Source of the DNA: Bradyrhizobium diazoefficiens USDA 110
GTDB lineage: Bacteria; Pseudomonadota; Alphaproteobacteria; Rhizobiales; Xanthobacteraceae
Direction of reading: 5' to 3'
Assembly (NCBI RefSeq): GCF_000011365.1
Contig: NC_004463.1
Coordinates: 8,728,001 to 8,792,000 of the forward strand
Length of the DNA: 64,000 bases
Shown here: piece by piece, positions 35,782 to 45,139 of the stretch
Layout of the letters: every line of letters starts with the position of its first letter
Numbering within the stretch: position 1 is the stretch's first letter
Program-made: the position numbers and the translations under genes
The notes under the pieces: model-generated
Database searches by the model: none
What the model was told of the DNA's origin: nothing
The model's input: only the letters and a program-made list of their open reading frames with translations

Positions 35782-36447
35782 TCACTCGAAATAGATGAAT
35801 TCGTAATCGCCGGTGTAACCGAGCTTTCCGTACAGCCAGATCCATTCGGAGGTGTGGAGGATGGACTCCGCCGTCAGCGCCCAGCATTCGAGGTTGTGCA
35901 GCTCGGCAACGGTCCGGTAGCCCTCGACCATGACGTATTTGTTCTTGCCGACCCGCTCGATCTCCTTGAGCGCCGCATCGAGCTCGTAGAGCCTGAGATT
36001 GTGCAGCGTGCCGAGCGAGATGACGAGGTCGAAACTGTCGTCGCCATAGGGATAGACGTCCTGGGCGCGATAGTTGAACAAATACGGCCGCACCTGCTCA
36101 TGCGAATTTGCAAGACCGTGCTTGGAGATATCGAAGCCGACGACCTTCAAGCCCGGCAGGATCTTTTGCATCTCGTACAGCAGGAAGCCCTTGCCGCAGC
36201 CGACGTCGAGCACGCTGGACCCATCCTTCAGGCCATAGGTCTCGATCAGCGCTTTCGCGACCGGCGCCCAGCGCCCGTCGATGAAGCGGTAGCCGCCATA
36301 GCCGAAACGGCGGTCGCCATCCCAATAATCGGCCTCGTATTCCCGCGCCTTCAGCGAGCAGCCGATCTTGTCGTCGTTCATGCGCCCCATATAGTCGCGC
36401 TTGGTCGCAGTATGCAGTGGCGTCACGATATTCAGTAGTCGTCCCAT
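35782..36447 (-). CDS. Class I SAM-dependent methyltransferase
   Basis: A 221-residue methyltransferase. The N-terminal block VTPLHTATKRDYMGRMNDDK is distinctive of a family found in sugar-modification loci. Motif I is VLDVGCGKGFLLYEM (about residue 82) and motif II VVGFDIS. ATG 36447 has GAGG at good spacing; an upstream ATG 36468 is possible. Operon with the zinc dehydrogenase. No glycosyltransferases are near, so the pair may be orphaned or serve in trans. Confidence 0.85.
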   Translation of the reverse strand: MGRLLNIVTPLHTATKRDYMGRMNDDKIGCSLKAREYEADYWDGDRRFGYGGYRFIDGRWAPVAKALIETYGLKDGSSVLDVGCGKGFLLYEMQKILPGLKVVGFDISKHGLANSHEQVRPYLFNYRAQDVYPYGDDSFDLVISLGTLHNLRLYELDAALKEIERVGKNKYVMVEGYRTVAELHNLECWALTAESILHTSEWIWLYGKLGYTGDYEFIYFE

Positions 36448-36724
36448 CAAGTCCTCGGATTCCATCACGCGCTGAGATTGTCTTGACCGGCCTGGGGAGC
36501 CTTGCGACGTGACCTGCGAATCACCCTAGCATTTGTGCTGCAGGTGATCGTTGTTTCAGATCAATGATGGTGCGGCAGCCCCATCCACAACGTGCAGATG
36601 CGCACGGCCGGCGTCAGCCGGTCAAGGATCGAAGGATTCCTCCGCTTCACTGAGAGCTTCATCGATGGGACAAGTTCGGACCCGCCTGCTTCTGCAGGCA
36701 TTCGCGGGTAGCGCGGACCCGATG

Positions 36725-37381
36725 TCAGGCGGACGCTTCGGCCGGCTCCGACATCGTCACCCGGTTCTTGACGCTGGGGCGCTCCTGCATCCGGGCGTAC
36801 CAGGCGCGAAGTGCCTCGCACTCCGCAGGCACCGGCAGCTTCAGGAGCTCCGCAAAGATCAAGCCGCCGATGACCGTGATGTCGGCCATCGAGAAGGCCT
36901 CGCCGGCGACGAATGGCTGCTGCTTCAGAATGCCGTTGAAGTAATGCATGCCTCTGACGGCCTTGTCGCGCTGACGCAGGCCCCACTCGGCGTTCTGATA
37001 GATCTCGACCTCGGGCCCAAGCCCCGGCGTTGCGTGATGAAAGTACACGCTGATCGCGTCGAGCAGCTCCAGCTCGCCGCGCTTGCTCATCATGTGGATC
37101 ACGCCCTTTTCGCGCGGCGTCCTGCCGGTGAGCACGGGAGCGCCGTCGAGCGCGTCGAGATATTCGGTGATGGCGGTGCATTCGCCGATGAAGGTGCCGT
37201 CGTCGAGCTCGAGCACCGGCAGCGTGCCCGAGTAGTTCTTGGCGAGGAACTCGGGTTTCTTGTGCTCGCCCTTCCACAGGTTGACCGACACGAACGTGAC
37301 GCGCGGCCGCAGATTCTTCTCGGCGATGGCGATGCGAACGCGGGCCGGGTAAGGGCCGGTGGCCCAATCATGAATCTTCAT
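36725..37381 (-). CDS. Glutathione S-transferase family protein
   Basis: A 218-residue GST. The thioredoxin-like N-terminal domain ends with GTLPVLELDDGTFIGECTAI, where the cis-proline and the Glu/Cys-Thr motif bind glutathione. The N-terminal tyrosine/serine site is at TGPYPARVRI. The C-terminal helical domain has FSMADITVIGGLI, the N-capping signature. ATG 37381 has AGAGG upstream. It is divergent from a TetR-family gene and the spacer contains two matching operators, so it is probably induced by a xenobiotic. Confidence 0.88.
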   Translation of the reverse strand: MKIHDWATGPYPARVRIAIAEKNLRPRVTFVSVNLWKGEHKKPEFLAKNYSGTLPVLELDDGTFIGECTAITEYLDALDGAPVLTGRTPREKGVIHMMSKRGELELLDAISVYFHHATPGLGPEVEIYQNAEWGLRQRDKAVRGMHYFNGILKQQPFVAGEAFSMADITVIGGLIFAELLKLPVPAECEALRAWYARMQERPSVKNRVTMSEPAEASA

Positions 37382-37402
37382 CGATAAACCTCTTTGCTTC
37401 TC

Positions 37403-37422
37403 TCTACCTGCCACTTGGTAGA
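37403..37422. promoter_or_regulatory. TetR operator 1 in the GST/TetR spacer
   Basis: TCTACC and GGTAGA are perfect inverted arms around eight bases. The same 20-base pattern recurs at 37457-37476 with CACTTGGTAGA shared exactly. Confidence 0.7.
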
Positions 37423-37456
37423 CATTTATAGCCTTCAAAACCCGGCGGTCAAAGCC

Positions 37457-37476
37457 TATCTGTCACTTGGTAGATA
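37457..37476. promoter_or_regulatory. TetR operator 2 in the GST/TetR spacer
   Basis: TATCT and AGATA are inverted arms around ten bases; the core CACTTGGTAGA matches operator 1 and the sites start 54 bases apart. One lies by each promoter. Confidence 0.7.
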
Positions 37477-37497
37477 ACGAAGCGGTGAGGCGGCGAC

Positions 37498-38061
37498 ATG
37501 AGTACCAGCGCACGGGAAGCCATCCTGGCGGCCGCCAGACGCACCGCACAGGCGCACGGCTATGGCGGCCTGAACTTCCGCGATCTCGCCGCTGAGGTCG
37601 GCATCAAGGCCGCGAGCATCCACTATCATTTCCCGAGCAAGGCCGATCTCGGCGCAGCGGTCGCCAGGCGCTACTGGGAGGACACCGCGGCGGCGCTCGA
37701 AGCCATGCTGGCGGAAACCCCGGATCCGCTGCGCTGCCTGCACCGCTATCCCGACGTCTTTCGCAAGGCGCTCGAGAACGGCAACCGCATGTGCCTGTGC
37801 AGCTTCATGGCTGCCGAGCATGACGACCTGCCGGACGCGGTGAAGCGGGAGGTGCAGGCCTTTGCCGATGTGAATGTCGCCTGGCTGAGCAAGGTCCTGG
37901 CCGCTGCGGCTCCGAGCAGTTCCGGGGAGAGCGAACGGCGCGCCCGGGCGATCTTCGCCGCGATCGGCGGCGCCCAGCTCCTGGCGCGGAGCCGCTCGGA
38001 TCTGTCGCTCTACGACACCTTGATCGACAGCTACCGCGCGGCCGGTCTGCTGCCGGCCTGA
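37498..38061 (+). CDS. TetR/AcrR family regulator
   Basis: A 187-residue repressor. The helix-turn-helix is LNFRDLAAEVGIKAASIHYHFPSKADLG (residues 25-52 of the protein). The ligand domain carries a cysteine-rich spot NRMCLCSFMAAE, which could sense electrophiles. Divergent from the GST gene with two shared operators in the 116-base spacer. Confidence 0.9.
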   Translation: MSTSAREAILAAARRTAQAHGYGGLNFRDLAAEVGIKAASIHYHFPSKADLGAAVARRYWEDTAAALEAMLAETPDPLRCLHRYPDVFRKALENGNRMCLCSFMAAEHDDLPDAVKREVQAFADVNVAWLSKVLAAAAPSSSGESERRARAIFAAIGGAQLLARSRSDLSLYDTLIDSYRAAGLLPA

Positions 38062-38241
38062 CGGATGGTTCCCGCGGGCCGGGGCGATGACACCATGAGA
38101 GTGGCGGCACCGCAGGATTGCGTGCACCATGGCGGTCGATTCGAACGTCGTGGACGCCTGCGGCGCCTGTCTTGGTGCCGCGGACGATTTCGGTGTCGGG
38201 GAGGACCTCATGCGTAAGCCCGAACGCAACTTCGGCTAGCG

Positions 38242-40545
38242 TTGGCCGAAATGCATCATCATGCGGCTTCTCACGATCCCGTTCTGGTCGCGCTATCGAT
38301 TCTGATCGCGGCCCTCGCCTCCTATACGGCGCTGGACCTGGCGACCCGAATGCGAGCTGCTTCGGGAAGGGCCCGCCGATCCTGGCTGGTCGCCGCGGCG
38401 ATCGCCATGGGCGGCGGCATCTGGTCGATGCACTTCGTCGGCATGCTGGCCTTCAGCCTGCCTGGAATCGAAATCTCCTACGATCCATTCCTGACTCTGC
38501 TCTCGCTCGTCATTCCGATCGTCGTCGCCGCTGCCGCCTTTGCCGTTGTCGGACGACGCCCGCAGGCGCTGCTCGCATCCGGCTTCGCGATGGGACTTGG
38601 CATCTCCGGCATGCACTATACCGGCATGGCCGCGATGCGGATGGCGGCCCTCATCCAATACGATCCCCGATGGGTCGTGCTCTCGATCCTGATCGCGATC
38701 AGCGCCTCGATCGTGGCGCTCTGGCTCGCCTTTCGCAACACCAACGCGGTGCAGCGGCTGTTCGCGGGCCTGGTGATGGGCCTTGCGATCTCCGGCATGC
38801 ACTATGCCGCGATGGAAGGCGTCATGTTCCTGCCGACGAGCGCCATGGCCCGGCCGGCAGGCCATCTCGGCGTCGGTCAGGCGCCGCTCGCGTTCCTGCT
38901 CGCCGGCATCACCATCATGATCCTGAGCATCGGCATCGCGGCGGCCGTCTATGACAGGGCATCGGCGGAGCGCGCCCAACGCGAGGCCGCCGCACTGAGG
39001 CGCAGCGAAGAACGCTTTCGGCTGCTTGTCGAAGGCATCGCGGACCACGCGATCTTCATGCTCGATCCGGACGGGCGCGTGGGCAACTGGAATCTCGGCG
39101 CGCGCCGGCTGATGGGCTATGGCGACGACATCGTCGGGACGAGCTACACCATTTTTCACACCGAGGAAGATTGCGCGGCCGGGGCGCCCGCGCGCGCGCT
39201 CGTTGAAGCCGAGCGGGAGGGGAAGTCCGCCATAGAAGGCTGGCGGGTGCGCAAGGACCGCAGCCGCTTCTGGGCGGAGGCAACGATCGTCGCGGTCCGG
39301 AACGACAGCGGCGCAATCGCCGGCTTTGCGAAGATCGTGCGCGACGTCAGCGAACGGAGACGGGCGCAGGAAGCGCTGGACCGCGCGCGCGAAGCATTGA
39401 TGATGTCGCAGAAGATGGAGACCATCGGCCAGCTCACCGGCGGCGTGGCCCACGACTTCAACAACCTGCTCGCGGCCGTTCTCGGCAGCCTCGAACTGCT
39501 GAAGAAGCGCCTGCCGACGGACGATCCGAAGATCCTGCGCCTGGTGGAGAACGCGATGCAGGGCGCGGTGCGCGGCGCCTCCCTGACCCAGCGCATGCTC
39601 GCTTTCGCGCGCAAGCAGGATCTCAGGCCGGCGGTCGTCGACGTCCGTGAGTTGGTGCGCGGCATGGCGTCATTGCTGAAATTCGAGGCCGGAATTGATG
39701 TCGAGACGCGGTTCCCGATGCATCTGCCGAAGGTGAAGGTCGACGCGAACCAGCTCGAACTGGCGATCCTCAACCTGGCGGTCAACGCGCGCGATGCGAT
39801 GCCGGACGGCGGCCAGATCACCATCGCCGCACGCGAGGAGCAGGGCGAAGGCGGCCTTTCGAGCAGCGGCTATGTCGCGCTCTCGGTGAGCGACACGGGC
39901 TGCGGCATGAGCGACGAGATCCTCAAGCACGCCCAGGAGCCGTTCTTCACGACCAAGGGCGTCGGCAAGGGCACCGGGCTCGGCCTGTCGATGGTCCACG
40001 GACTCGCCGAGCAGTCCGGCGGCAGGCTCGTCTTGAAGAGCCGTCCCGGAGAGGGCACGACGGCCGACATCTGGCTGCCGATCGCCGAGGAGACCGCGGT
40101 GCCGGACCTGCGCATAGCGGCTCCGGCAGCCGTAGCCCGGCCCAGCCGGCAGCTTTCCGTGCTCGTCGTCGACGACGACCTCCTGGTGCTCGAGAACACG
40201 GCAGCGATGCTGGAGGATCTCGGGCACGTCGTGGTCGAGGCGCGCTCGGGCGATGAGGCGCTGGCCTTGCTCCGCCGCACCCGCACCGTCGACCTGGTCG
40301 TGACCGACTATGCCATGCCCGGCATGACCGGCCTGCAGCTTGCCAACGCCATCGCAGCGGAGCGCCCGGAGACGGTCATCCTCCTCAGCACGGGATACGC
40401 GGACCTCCCGAGCGACACGCGATCCAGCCTGCCGCGCCTGGCAAAGCCGTTCGACCAGGCCGCACTTGCGAAGGCGATCGAGGCGGCGATGGGCGAGGAA
40501 GAGCCGGCCGGATCAGTCGTCGCGTTTCGGCCGAAGAGCGCATGA
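38242..40545 (+). CDS. MHYT-PAS hybrid sensor histidine kinase with receiver domain
   Basis: A 767-residue membrane kinase. Seven helices in the first 240 residues form the MHYT domain: WSMHFVGMLAFS, SGMHYTGMAAMRM and SGMHYAAMEGVMF are the three copies of the M-H-x-x motif, thought to bind copper and sense gases. A PAS domain (about 255-370) follows, then HisKA with QLTGGVAHDFNNLL (phosphorylated His), an HATPase with NARDAMPDGG and GKGTGLGLSMVHGL, and a receiver with phospho-acceptor Asp in LVVTDYAMPG. TTG 38242 and ATG 38251 are both possible starts. Output partner is not adjacent. Confidence 0.92.
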   Translation: MAEMHHHAASHDPVLVALSILIAALASYTALDLATRMRAASGRARRSWLVAAAIAMGGGIWSMHFVGMLAFSLPGIEISYDPFLTLLSLVIPIVVAAAAFAVVGRRPQALLASGFAMGLGISGMHYTGMAAMRMAALIQYDPRWVVLSILIAISASIVALWLAFRNTNAVQRLFAGLVMGLAISGMHYAAMEGVMFLPTSAMARPAGHLGVGQAPLAFLLAGITIMILSIGIAAAVYDRASAERAQREAAALRRSEERFRLLVEGIADHAIFMLDPDGRVGNWNLGARRLMGYGDDIVGTSYTIFHTEEDCAAGAPARALVEAEREGKSAIEGWRVRKDRSRFWAEATIVAVRNDSGAIAGFAKIVRDVSERRRAQEALDRAREALMMSQKMETIGQLTGGVAHDFNNLLAAVLGSLELLKKRLPTDDPKILRLVENAMQGAVRGASLTQRMLAFARKQDLRPAVVDVRELVRGMASLLKFEAGIDVETRFPMHLPKVKVDANQLELAILNLAVNARDAMPDGGQITIAAREEQGEGGLSSSGYVALSVSDTGCGMSDEILKHAQEPFFTTKGVGKGTGLGLSMVHGLAEQSGGRLVLKSRPGEGTTADIWLPIAEETAVPDLRIAAPAAVARPSRQLSVLVVDDDLLVLENTAAMLEDLGHVVVEARSGDEALALLRRTRTVDLVVTDYAMPGMTGLQLANAIAAERPETVILLSTGYADLPSDTRSSLPRLAKPFDQAALAKAIEAAMGEEEPAGSVVAFRPKSA

Positions 40546-40561
40546 TTGCCTGATGATGAAC

Positions 40562-40607
40562 GGCGCGCCATCCAGAATAAAACTGCGAACTCGTATGTTA
40601 TTGAAGT
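40562..40607 (+). repeat. Dispersed repeat, copy A
   Basis: Begins GGCGCGCCATCCAGAA and contains CGAACTCGTATGTTATTGAA. Similar copies at 49168-49213 and 55689-55734, all in the same orientation and all intergenic. Confidence 0.6.
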
Positions 40608-40716
40608 GACCATACAACTTATGGCGCACCCAAACACGACCCACTGCAGATGGCGCCAGCCTTCTGGAGCACGGAGACTGCTCGGCTGCGGCCACACGAG
40701 GTATCAAGGCACGAGC

Positions 40717-41955
40717 TCAGGGCACCTCCCGCTGTCCGATTCTCCCGCCACTCACAATCCGATCGCTCGGATGCACTACGACCCGATCGCCGACAGCCAG
40801 TCCAGAGATCACCTCAGCCACGTGTCTATTGCGGTGACCGATCTGGACCGGCTCGAGCCGGGCATGCCCATTCTCGTCGGCAAAAACGGCCCACTGGTCA
40901 CCTTTTCGGAACAAGGCACTCACCGGGATGGTCAATGCATCGGTGGCGCTCCAGGTGGTCACATGGACGACCACCCGGTAGTCGTGGCCAAGCTGGGACC
41001 ACACTTCGGGCGGATCCACGAAATCGATCGTCACCCGTACCCGCTGCTCCTCAATGCCTAGCGCCGACACCTTCAGGAAGCCCGCGGGGTCCACGCGCAC
41101 GACCTTGCCCTTGATCGGGGCCCCGCCCCAGCCGTCGATCCGGACGGGCGCGCCAACCTTGATCTGCACGGCGTCGGTCGAGAGCAGGTCGGCCACGACC
41201 TCCAGATCGAGCGGGTTGCCGATATCGACGAGCGGCGTCCCTGGCAGGACCGTCGCCTCGCTGTCCTGGACGATCTTCAGCACCCGTCCGCTCGCCGGCG
41301 CGAGTACCCGGACGCAACAGGTCGGCTCCCCCGACGGGGCAGCGTTGGCTGGATCCATCAACCGGGCAGCCAGGCTGGTGCGTACCGCACGCCGCATGTC
41401 GACCTGAGCCTTGGCGCTCGCCAAGGCGGCCTCGTTCGTGGCCACGTCGAACTTCGCCTTATCGAAGGCCTGGGCCGAGGTGGACTGCGTCCGCAACAGC
41501 GTCTGCGCCCGCTGGAACTCGGTCCTGGAAAAGTCCAGCGCCGCTCCGATCCGCTGTACCTCGGCTTCCTGTTGCTGGATGGCTGCGTCCGCGGCCGCAA
41601 CTTCCGCCTGAAGCTGGTCGCGGGAGCGCACGTCGATGAAGCCCGGCAGTGTCGGCTGCATCAAGGCGATGACGGTCTGGTTGGCGACGACCTCGTCGCC
41701 GACGTGAAGCGACGGCCCCTGCTCGCCGAACGGATGCGAAATCCTCAGGACCTTGCCTGCGATGGGCGCCGAGACGGTGTAGACGTGGCGGACGCGCGTC
41801 TTGCCGTCGTCGTCCGCCGTGACTTCGATCGGGCCTTTCGCGACGGTCGCGAGATCGACCAGAACCGGCCGGGGCCATGCGAACCACGCCAGTCCGCCCG
41901 CGATCCCGGCCAGGGCCGCAGCACCGATGATACGTTTGGTCCAGTTTGCCGACAT
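40717..41955 (-). CDS. HlyD/MacA-type periplasmic adaptor of an ABC exporter
   Basis: A 412-residue protein with one N-terminal anchor (IIGAAALAGIAGGLAWFAWP), lipoyl halves (VSAPIAGKVLRISHP and RVLAPASGRVLKIVQD) and a long coiled-coil hairpin (residues about 110-190). It is the last gene of the exporter operon, beginning two bases after the permease stop. It would bridge the FtsX-type permease to an outer-membrane channel encoded elsewhere. Two adjacent cysteines (TCCVRV) sit before the second lipoyl half. Confidence 0.88.
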   Translation of the reverse strand: MSANWTKRIIGAAALAGIAGGLAWFAWPRPVLVDLATVAKGPIEVTADDDGKTRVRHVYTVSAPIAGKVLRISHPFGEQGPSLHVGDEVVANQTVIALMQPTLPGFIDVRSRDQLQAEVAAADAAIQQQEAEVQRIGAALDFSRTEFQRAQTLLRTQSTSAQAFDKAKFDVATNEAALASAKAQVDMRRAVRTSLAARLMDPANAAPSGEPTCCVRVLAPASGRVLKIVQDSEATVLPGTPLVDIGNPLDLEVVADLLSTDAVQIKVGAPVRIDGWGGAPIKGKVVRVDPAGFLKVSALGIEEQRVRVTIDFVDPPEVWSQLGHDYRVVVHVTTWSATDALTIPVSALFRKGDQWAVFADENGHARLEPVQIGHRNRHVAEVISGLAVGDRVVVHPSDRIVSGGRIGQREVP

Positions 41956-41957
41956 GG

Positions 41958-44321
41958 CTAGTCTCGCGTCTTGAGGACCGCCACGAGGTCCAGTTTATCG
42001 ATGCGTTCGCGGATGACCACCGCGGAGGCGACAGCGGCCAGCACCACCACGGACGTGGCGAAGACGTAGGTCGAATGCTCGACGACAAGGCGGACGCGCA
42101 TCAGTTCTCCGGCCAGGTTCGTCTTCATGACCCACGCGAGCCCGTAACCCATCGCCCATCCGGGCGGTTGTGCGATCAGCGTCAGGATGGCGAGCTCAAG
42201 CAGGAGGATGCGCAGAACCTCGCCGCGCGTGAAGCCGAGGACGCGCAGGCTCGCCAATTCCCGCGCCCGCTCCGACAGCGAGATCCGGGCGTTGTTGTAG
42301 ACGACGCCGAACGCGATCACGGCGGCGAGCCCGGTGTAGATGCTCGCCATCGTGGTGATGAGCAGCGCGACCGTCTTCCGAAAGTTGGCCAGCGAGACGC
42401 GCTGCAGCGCCACACCGGCGACCGTCGGCATGGACTTCACGGCCGCGTAGAAGTCCTCCTTCCGGTTCTCGTCGAGGCTGAGGTTGACGCTGGTGACGAC
42501 GGGGGCCTCGCGCATGACCTGCCGAAGTGCGTCGATATCCATCATGCCCCTGATGCCGAAATAGTCCTCGACGGTGGCCACGACCGGCATCGTGACGGTA
42601 TGTCGGGCGCCCTCGAGCAGATCGAGCTCGACGGTATCGCCGGCCGCGACCCCAAGGATGTGGCCGAGCATGCCGGAGATCGCGAGGCCGGTCTCCGGAA
42701 GCGCGACCGGCCGGAGGTCGACGTCGATGATGCGCCTCAGGTCGGCACCGGCGGGCCGGCCGCTGATCGTGATCCGGCGCTCGACGTTGCCATGGCGGAT
42801 CCGGACGGGCACCTCGCGGAACGGCTCGGCGGCGAGAACGCCGGGCAGCCGGTTCACCTGCTCCACGACATTCTCGATCCGCTTCTCGACGAAGCCGATG
42901 GTCGCGTCCTGCCGGTCGGCGAGGAAGTAGGTCACGTCGATCAGTTGCTCCATCGTGTCCCGGGTAAACAGCGAGACGACCAGGATCGCGGTGGCCAGCG
43001 CCATCCCAAGCGCCGTGAACGCGGCCCGGACCGGGTGTCGCGCGATGTTGCGGATCATCATCAGCGTCGGCTGCGACACGACTTCGTCGAGCTGAATGCT
43101 CGCCGGGAGCAGCCGCCGGTACACCGGAGGGGCCGGCGGTTGCATGGCGACTGCGGGCGCCAGCTTCACGACTTCGCGCAGCGCCCGCAACGCGCCGATC
43201 GCCGCGGCGGCAGCGCTGAGCGCGCCGGCGATCACATACAGATCCGGCGCCTTCGCGAACACCAGGAACGGGAAGTGGAAGAAGTCGCCGAACAGCCCCG
43301 TGACGCGCAGTCCCAGTAAGGTCCCGACGATGCTGCCCAGGACGATTCCCGCCGCCACGATCATGGCGACGAACTTGAAATAGTGCAGAACGATGCTGCC
43401 GTCCGTGTAGCCCAATGCCTTCAGGAGGCCGATCTGCTCGCGCTCCAGAGCGACCAGCCGGCTGAGGGTGAGATTGACCAGGAACGCGGATACCAGAAGG
43501 AAGATCGGCGGCAGCGTGCGGCTCATGTTGTTGAGCATGTCGAGTTCATGATCGAGCCAGGCGTGCGAGGTCTGGTCCTTCCGCCCGTGGGCCGCCTGGC
43601 CGCCGTAGGGATCGAGCAAGGCATCCAGCTGCAAGATGACCTCGCGCTCGGCGGCGCCGGGCTGCAGCTTGACCGAAACTGCCGAAAAGGCGCCGTCGAG
43701 ATCGTAGACGCCTGCGAGCGCCTTCTCCGACATCCAGACGATGGCGAAGCGGCGGTCGTCCGGCATCAGGTCGCCCGGGCCGACCGTGTAGACGAACTCG
43801 GGGGACAGGGCCGTGCCGACGATGACGAGCTCACGCTTCTTGCCGTTCAGAATGGCCGAGAATCGCGCCCCTTCGGAGAACCCATGCGCTCGCGCGAACG
43901 GCTCGTTAACGACGACCTCCTCTGTCCGCCCCGGCTCCGGAAGCCGTCCGGAACGGATGTACAGCCGATTGAGGTGCGGCTCGGCGTTGTCAGGTAGGGA
44001 TACGAACTGCCCACTGGCCGGTTCGGAAAAGCCTGGGATGTCGAGCAGCGCGAGCTTCGCGATGCGCGCGTCGACGGCGGCGACACCGGGGATTTCCGCG
44101 ATCCTGCCGGCGAGGGCCTTGGGTGCGCGCTTCGCCTGGGCGAACACGTCGCCGAAGCTGTACCGTTCGTAGTACGCGATCCGCGTCTCTTCGAGAGACC
44201 GATGCGAGCCGACGGCGAGCACCAGCGTGGCGACGCCGCCTCCGACGACCAGCGCGATGGCGAGGACCTGCGCCCACATTCGCCTGACGTCCCGGAACAG
44301 CTTGATGTCGAGCGCCCTCAT
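41958..44321 (-). CDS. FtsX-like ABC permease (MacB/DevC type)
   Basis: A 787-residue membrane protein. The start MRALDIKLFRDVRRMWAQVLAIALVVGGGVATLVL is typical of large FtsX-domain permeases with periplasmic MacB-like domains. Two halves are present, each with FtsX helix groups (near residues 250-400 and 660-780), so it is a fused tandem permease. Lies four bases from the ATPase gene. Moves hydrophobic or envelope molecules by mechanotransmission rather than direct transport across the bilayer; substrate unknown. Confidence 0.88.
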   Translation of the reverse strand: MRALDIKLFRDVRRMWAQVLAIALVVGGGVATLVLAVGSHRSLEETRIAYYERYSFGDVFAQAKRAPKALAGRIAEIPGVAAVDARIAKLALLDIPGFSEPASGQFVSLPDNAEPHLNRLYIRSGRLPEPGRTEEVVVNEPFARAHGFSEGARFSAILNGKKRELVIVGTALSPEFVYTVGPGDLMPDDRRFAIVWMSEKALAGVYDLDGAFSAVSVKLQPGAAEREVILQLDALLDPYGGQAAHGRKDQTSHAWLDHELDMLNNMSRTLPPIFLLVSAFLVNLTLSRLVALEREQIGLLKALGYTDGSIVLHYFKFVAMIVAAGIVLGSIVGTLLGLRVTGLFGDFFHFPFLVFAKAPDLYVIAGALSAAAAAIGALRALREVVKLAPAVAMQPPAPPVYRRLLPASIQLDEVVSQPTLMMIRNIARHPVRAAFTALGMALATAILVVSLFTRDTMEQLIDVTYFLADRQDATIGFVEKRIENVVEQVNRLPGVLAAEPFREVPVRIRHGNVERRITISGRPAGADLRRIIDVDLRPVALPETGLAISGMLGHILGVAAGDTVELDLLEGARHTVTMPVVATVEDYFGIRGMMDIDALRQVMREAPVVTSVNLSLDENRKEDFYAAVKSMPTVAGVALQRVSLANFRKTVALLITTMASIYTGLAAVIAFGVVYNNARISLSERARELASLRVLGFTRGEVLRILLLELAILTLIAQPPGWAMGYGLAWVMKTNLAGELMRVRLVVEHSTYVFATSVVVLAAVASAVVIRERIDKLDLVAVLKTRD

Positions 44322-44325
44322 GCCG

Positions 44326-45033
44326 TCACCAGCTGAGTTCGGCCGCTTCGCGACGGGTCTCGTTCCTCTGGATCCTGGAGATGCGGCCGTCGGCGAAGAA
44401 CAGCACCCTGTCGGCGACCTGCTGGATGCTGGCGTTGTGCGTGATGATAATTGTCGTGGTGCCGAGCTGTCGGTTGACGCCGAGCAGCGCTTCGATCACG
44501 CGAATGCCGGTCTTCGAATCCAGCGCCCCGGTCGGCTCGTCGCAGAGCAGCACCGCCGGGCGTTTCGCGATCGCGCGGGCTATGGCCACGCGCTGCTGCT
44601 CGCCACCGGATAGCTGCGCCGGAAAGTGATGCATCCGCTCCTCGAGCCCGACCAGAGCGAGGGCGTCGGCCGGCCGCATCGGATTTTTGGCCACCTCGGT
44701 GACCAACGCCACGTTTTCGTAGGCGGTGAGGCTCGGCACCAGATTGTAGAACTGGAAGACGAAACCGACGTGGTCGCGGCGATACTTCGTGAGCTCGCGG
44801 TCTTCGAGATCGGTCAGGTCGATATCCCGGAAGAACAGCCTGCCGCTGGTCGGCCGGTCGAGACCGCCCATGATGTTGAGCAGGGTCGTCTTGCCGCTGC
44901 CGGAGGGGCCGAGCAGCACGACAACTTCTCGCTCAGCGATCTCAAGATCGACATTGTTGAGGGCATGGACCGCCACCTCGCCGGAGACGTAGGTCTTGGT
45001 CAGAGCCGTGGCTGTGAAGACGGATTGGGTCAT
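44326..45033 (-). CDS. ABC transporter ATPase (LolD/MacB type)
   Basis: A 235-residue nucleotide-binding subunit. Walker A is [12 protein letters not shown], the Q-loop is near [11 protein letters not shown], the signature is [15 protein letters not shown], Walker B is [12 protein letters not shown], and the H-loop is IITHN. These are the marks of LolD/MacB-family ATPases that drive FtsX permeases. First of three linked genes. The preceding gene (S-adenosylmethionine synthetase) ends 106 bases upstream, so shared transcription is possible. Confidence 0.93.
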   Translation of the reverse strand: MTQSVFTATALTKTYVSGEVAVHALNNVDLEIAEREVVVLLGPSGSGKTTLLNIMGGLDRPTSGRLFFRDIDLTDLEDRELTKYRRDHVGFVFQFYNLVPSLTAYENVALVTEVAKNPMRPADALALVGLEERMHHFPAQLSGGEQQRVAIARAIAKRPAVLLCDEPTGALDSKTGIRVIEALLGVNRQLGTTTIIITHNASIQQVADRVLFFADGRISRIQRNETRREAAELSW

Positions 45034-45139
45034 TGCGTCTCAAACAGTGTGAGCAGTCACTCTCCGCCTTTGAGGCTCCCCTGGATTGATTTAGATCAGG
45101 CAGCTCGCTGAATTCGCTCGGTTTTCTCAAAACAGACGC

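Noticed and set aside
41946..43319. 457-codon plus-strand frame opposite the FtsX permease
   Set aside because: Charged low-complexity shadow without start signals or family features.
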